From Candidatus Cloacimonadota bacterium (GTDB lineage Bacteria; Cloacimonadota; Cloacimonadia; Cloacimonadales; TCS61), in the NCBI GenBank assembly GCA_021157645.1, contig JAGGWC010000175.1:1-9527 (forward strand): a stretch of 9,527 nt of DNA, in the 5' to 3' direction. Position numbers and translations under genes: made by a program. The notes under the pieces were generated by a model, which ran no database searches, was not told the origin of the DNA, and saw only the letters and a list, made by a program, of their open reading frames with translations. Shown here one piece after another: positions 8,001 through 9,527 of the stretch (its first letter is position 1; every line of letters begins with the position of its first letter).

Positions 8001-9226
8001 TCTGCAGAAGAAATGAGACGTCCTCTTACTTCAGAAAAATTTAATTCTGGTTCAACAGATAAAAGAAGTGCAATTGCACCACACACAAAAGGAGCTGCCA
8101 TAGAGGTGCCTGATTGCTCTTTATAAAAATCTTCGGGTGTAATATCAAATGTACTTAAAACAATTTGCCCCGGTGCAACTATATCTATTTGCGGACCATA
8201 ACTGGAGAAAGAAGCAAGAGTCCTATATCTATCTACGGCGCCAATAGCAAGAGTGGTGGATAATTGAGCAGGATAGACTACTTGATGTTCAGCAGTAGCT
8301 CCTTCATTGCCAGCTGCGGCAACAATAATACTTCCTTTGTTATAAGCATAATAACAGGCATCGGCAATTATCTGGGAATAATTTGTGTCTCCCCAACTTA
8401 AGTTTATTATATCAGCCCCCATATCGGCAGCATAAATAATTCCTGCAGCTGCATCATCGTCTTGAAGATAACCACCATTTAGGGTTTTGAAGCCAGACCG
8501 AACAATAAGTAATTTGGAATTCCATGAAATACCACTTACGCCCTCTTCGTTATTGGTATCTGCAGAGATTATACCCGCAACGTGAGTACCGTGATTTAAT
8601 TCGTCATCAGGATCATTATCCTGCTGTAGATAATCTCCCAGAGCCATACTGCCAAGTTCAGGAGCATCTACAAAATCCCAGCCGTGGACATCGTCAATAT
8701 AACCATTGCCATCATTATCAATTCCGTCATTAGGGATTTCATTCTGGTTAATAAAGATATTATTTTGCATATCTGGATGATCGAAATGAAGACCTGAATC
8801 AACAATTCCAACTATGATCTGTTCATTCCCAACTGTGTAGTCCCAACTTTGCGGAATATTGCAATTATCAAGATGTACCTGTTGATCAGGAAACTCAGGA
8901 TCGTTAGGATGTAAATATAATTCATTCAGATAGTTAGGTTGGAAATACTCAATTCCATCGAACTGGTAATTTTTAATATTTTCCCAATCTATATCATTTT
9001 GAAAGGTTGCTACAAAATATTTATTATCCGATTTTGGAAGGATAGATTTTAAATTATCAATGTTTCTGACAGTTAAAAAATTATCAAAACTCTCAAGACC
9101 TATTGTGTTATTATTTACCAGTTTTGCAGTAGTAGTTTTAAATATGAGTTGATTGGGAACATAATCCATTCCAAAAAGAGAAATGGAAATTACCATTATA
9201 AGAATTATATTCCAACTCAACTTCAT
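5045..9226 (-). CDS. Exported multidomain subtilisin-like (S8) serine protease with T9SS-type C-terminal sorting domain
   Basis: A predicted secreted or cell-surface endopeptidase of 1393 residues. Domains in order: signal peptide (about 1-19); I9-like propeptide (about 20-105); S8 catalytic domain (about 118-430) with Asp143 (IVDSG), His212 (NHGTHVAG), oxyanion Asn307 (AAAGNEG) and Ser375 (SGTSMAAP); beta-sandwich segments (about 437-630); an FG-GAP/VCBS-like repeat region (about 650-940) with calcium-loop motifs such as DFDGNGKNEI, DYDDDGIDEV, DFTGDGKSEF and DIDGDGDNEI; a fibronectin-III-like domain (about 1003-1085); two Ig-like (Big_5/SbsA-type) domains (about 1090-1182 and 1187-1288); and a C-terminal sorting domain (about 1300-1393) with YPNP, WIYNLDGELI, SSGIYFYLL and a closing KGKIIII strand. 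All catalytic residues are intact. The propeptide implies activation by cleavage. The ATG (9224-9226) follows GAGGTGG. The preceding gene, 12 bases away, is PorV/PorQ-like, matching T9SS export. The natural substrate is unknown; protein scavenging for fermentation is an inference. Confidence 0.9.
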   Translation of the reverse strand: MKLSWNIILIMVISISLFGMDYVPNQLIFKTTTAKLVNNNTIGLESFDNFLTVRNIDNLKSILPKSDNKYFVATFQNDIDWENIKNYQFDGIEYFQPNYLNELYLHPNDPEFPDQQVHLDNCNIPQSWDYTVGNEQIIVGIVDSGLHFDHPDMQNNIFINQNEIPNDGIDNDGNGYIDDVHGWDFVDAPELGSMALGDYLQQDNDPDDELNHGTHVAGIISADTNNEEGVSGISWNSKLLIVRSGFKTLNGGYLQDDDAAAGIIYAADMGADIINLSWGDTNYSQIIADACYYAYNKGSIIVAAAGNEGATAEHQVVYPAQLSTTLAIGAVDRYRTLASFSSYGPQIDIVAPGQIVLSTFDITPEDFYKEQSGTSMAAPFVCGAIALLLSVEPELNFSEVRGRLISSAEDLGEIGFDYEYGNGLLDVYSLLTETSYPVIEITTPQDNTGLNSTFDIIGTVQCPNFWYYSVKYTSEEMPASTDWSDVDPDNPDYFEQVENDTIAQFIVDNSVLDNTYTIKIEAITADQQHYTYFRTIYIDQTSPEFNADYASYMKRYAAEIPEYYIQALFDEDVNIFLRQYPSTEFLPHFGDADSLQIIKIDGLPQNVLIDIKAENLCGLETVIDSAYIFETDDQTIDIHGFDQLAIGNELVSVQKTYDFDGNGKNEIFVLETEEELQTLKILELNGEELITKHEFSAVFWPNDLGNTNESGMEVIGIQLDRPLVLETTYGNYYPSEPIFVDINAFGANFADYDDDGIDEVILVKNEDISGISHRVLTLNQRNGNSFDREELILNETPTSIKNFFSTKVVCDKLDNDNYPDILAADKDGDIMIFERETGEFEMVWNHRLPVGNAYNLCSGDFTGDGKSEFCVGGYNQDMLDPAKSFSFYEFFKTTDINNEYQSLGYLAFSEIDTKNSLAAADIDGDGDNEIVISVPPNIYIVDYIDGQFQPIWQGLSTKTSSNTIAFSGKTASQNAFIITNVEENGIIRSALISEMEEFTGPSSPQFFTAIPLDSVSVYLSWQQQEADHFNVYCKLKDIVTLVANNVQENFFTDDNLTIGDTLYYQVTAVDLSYDPVESLPTSWEIAIPYFAPELENIRMISQYEIKLKFDLEVDNIHSTIFSVEFGREKIYPVSVNMIEQNTALILRFNTQFVEYDDYILNISGLTGKTGVPVFQGPYQFQYEEDTSPPEIITVRTSNTKIVNVIYSEALDKSLAEDINNYTLVLPAVDKDNEIERLEYFEADSCYVSMQMKEELKYTNQSYFLKVKSIEDLAGNVISNSGNKCHFSLTSMLGLRNLKQMIVYPNPLYISENLIDKVNFINLPTDVSGKIWIYNLDGELIFENAVGPYNIGGLAPCFSWKCENNYGNKISSGIYFYLLRMGKDSRKGKIIIIN

Positions 9227-9238
9227 AAGACCACCTCA

Positions 9239-9527
9239 TTAGAATTTATATGTTAAACCTATTACATGCACATCATTTATATGATATTCGAATGGTACGT
9301 ATGCATAATCCATTGCTATTTTTTTTAAATTTATGCCGAATCCAGCAGTAAAGTTCTCTGCATCAAAATTTAGTTTATAACCTAATTTAAGGTCAAAGAT
9401 TTTATTTAGTTCAATTTTTGTTCCAAGTACTGCCCTAAACTCATCATCATCAATATGTTTGATCATTTTAAATTCGGTGAATAATTTAATTATACTAATA
9501 TCAAATTCTTGAGTAGTCCCAAGTTCA
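9239..9527 (-). CDS. PorV/PorQ-family (UPF0164-like) outer membrane protein, C-terminal part (runs off right edge)
   Basis: The frame is open through the right edge, giving about 96 C-terminal residues. The internal ATG at 9464-9466 is not the true start, because the frame continues upstream with residues such as FDISIIKLFTEFK. Alternating strand-like segments, an LGTKIELNKIFDLKLGY repeat, AGFGINLKKIAMDYAYVPF and a final strand ending in LTYKF match the end of the PorV/PorQ family, whose barrels typically close with a DYAY.P motif and a C-terminal aromatic residue. In Bacteroidota, PorV binds cargo carrying C-terminal sorting domains and takes them from the type IX translocon to surface attachment; other family members have less defined roles. 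It sits 12 bases before a protease carrying such a sorting domain. Family assignment from a fragment is good but not certain; another outer-membrane beta-barrel is the alternative. Confidence 0.7.
   Translation of the reverse strand, partial: ELGTTQEFDISIIKLFTEFKMIKHIDDDEFRAVLGTKIELNKIFDLKLGYKLNFDAENFTAGFGINLKKIAMDYAYVPFEYHINDVHVIGLTYKF

Noticed and set aside
7092..8733. Several plus-strand open frames of 69 to 86 codons opposite the protease gene
   Set aside because: All fall within a continuous 1393-codon gene with clear domains; their low-complexity translations (for example rich in His, Gln and Tyr) mirror the Asp-rich coding strand.
9464..9466. ATG as the start of a complete 75-residue protein
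   Set aside because: The frame stays open to the window edge and the upstream residues continue the same beta-strand pattern, so this is an internal methionine of a truncated barrel protein.

Overview
The window is AT-rich, with nine protein-coding genes that all read from the minus strand, so transcription runs from position 9527 towards 1. The organism looks like a member of the Fibrobacterota-Chlorobiota-Bacteroidota (FCB) superphylum. A Candidatus Cloacimonadota-like amino-acid fermenter is the best guess. The reasons are a secreted protease with a type IX secretion (T9SS)-style C-terminal sorting domain, a PorV/PorQ-family outer membrane protein beside it, a BamD lipoprotein (hence two membranes), and a GlmL/MutL-family gene of the kind found with B12-dependent mutases in amino-acid fermenters. 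The assignment is inferred; no rRNA or other phylogenetic marker is present.

Region 1 (9527 to 982) is a tightly packed seven-gene run: the C-terminal end of a PorV/PorQ-like beta-barrel protein, a 1393-residue subtilisin-like exported protease, a 271-residue helical-repeat protein of uncertain function, greA, an M18 aminopeptidase, bamD and nadD. Gaps are 12, 20, 15 and 13 bases, and two junctions (271-residue gene/greA and bamD/nadD) are TAATG overlaps where stop and start share one base. This is probably one transcript whose promoter lies beyond the right edge. It combines envelope and secretion functions (PorV/Q-like, protease, BamD) with transcription fidelity (GreA), peptide turnover (M18) and NAD synthesis (NadD).

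Region 2 (852 to 981) is the only sizeable intergenic gap, 130 bases. It has a perfect TTGACA box but no convincing -10 and no clear terminator. It probably separates the first transcription unit from the next.

Region 3 (851 to 1) holds a 125-residue protein of unknown function followed 13 bases later by the N-terminal third of a GlmL/MutL-family ATPase that runs off the left edge. This family accompanies adenosylcobalamin-dependent carbon-skeleton mutases and aminomutases (glutamate mutase, ornithine and lysine aminomutases), so an amino-acid fermentation operon probably continues to the left.

I see no RNA genes, mobile elements, CRISPR arrays or prophage signs. The least understood parts are the 125-residue partner of the GlmL-like gene, the helical-repeat gene coupled to greA, and the pairing of the multidomain protease with a PorV/PorQ-like protein.
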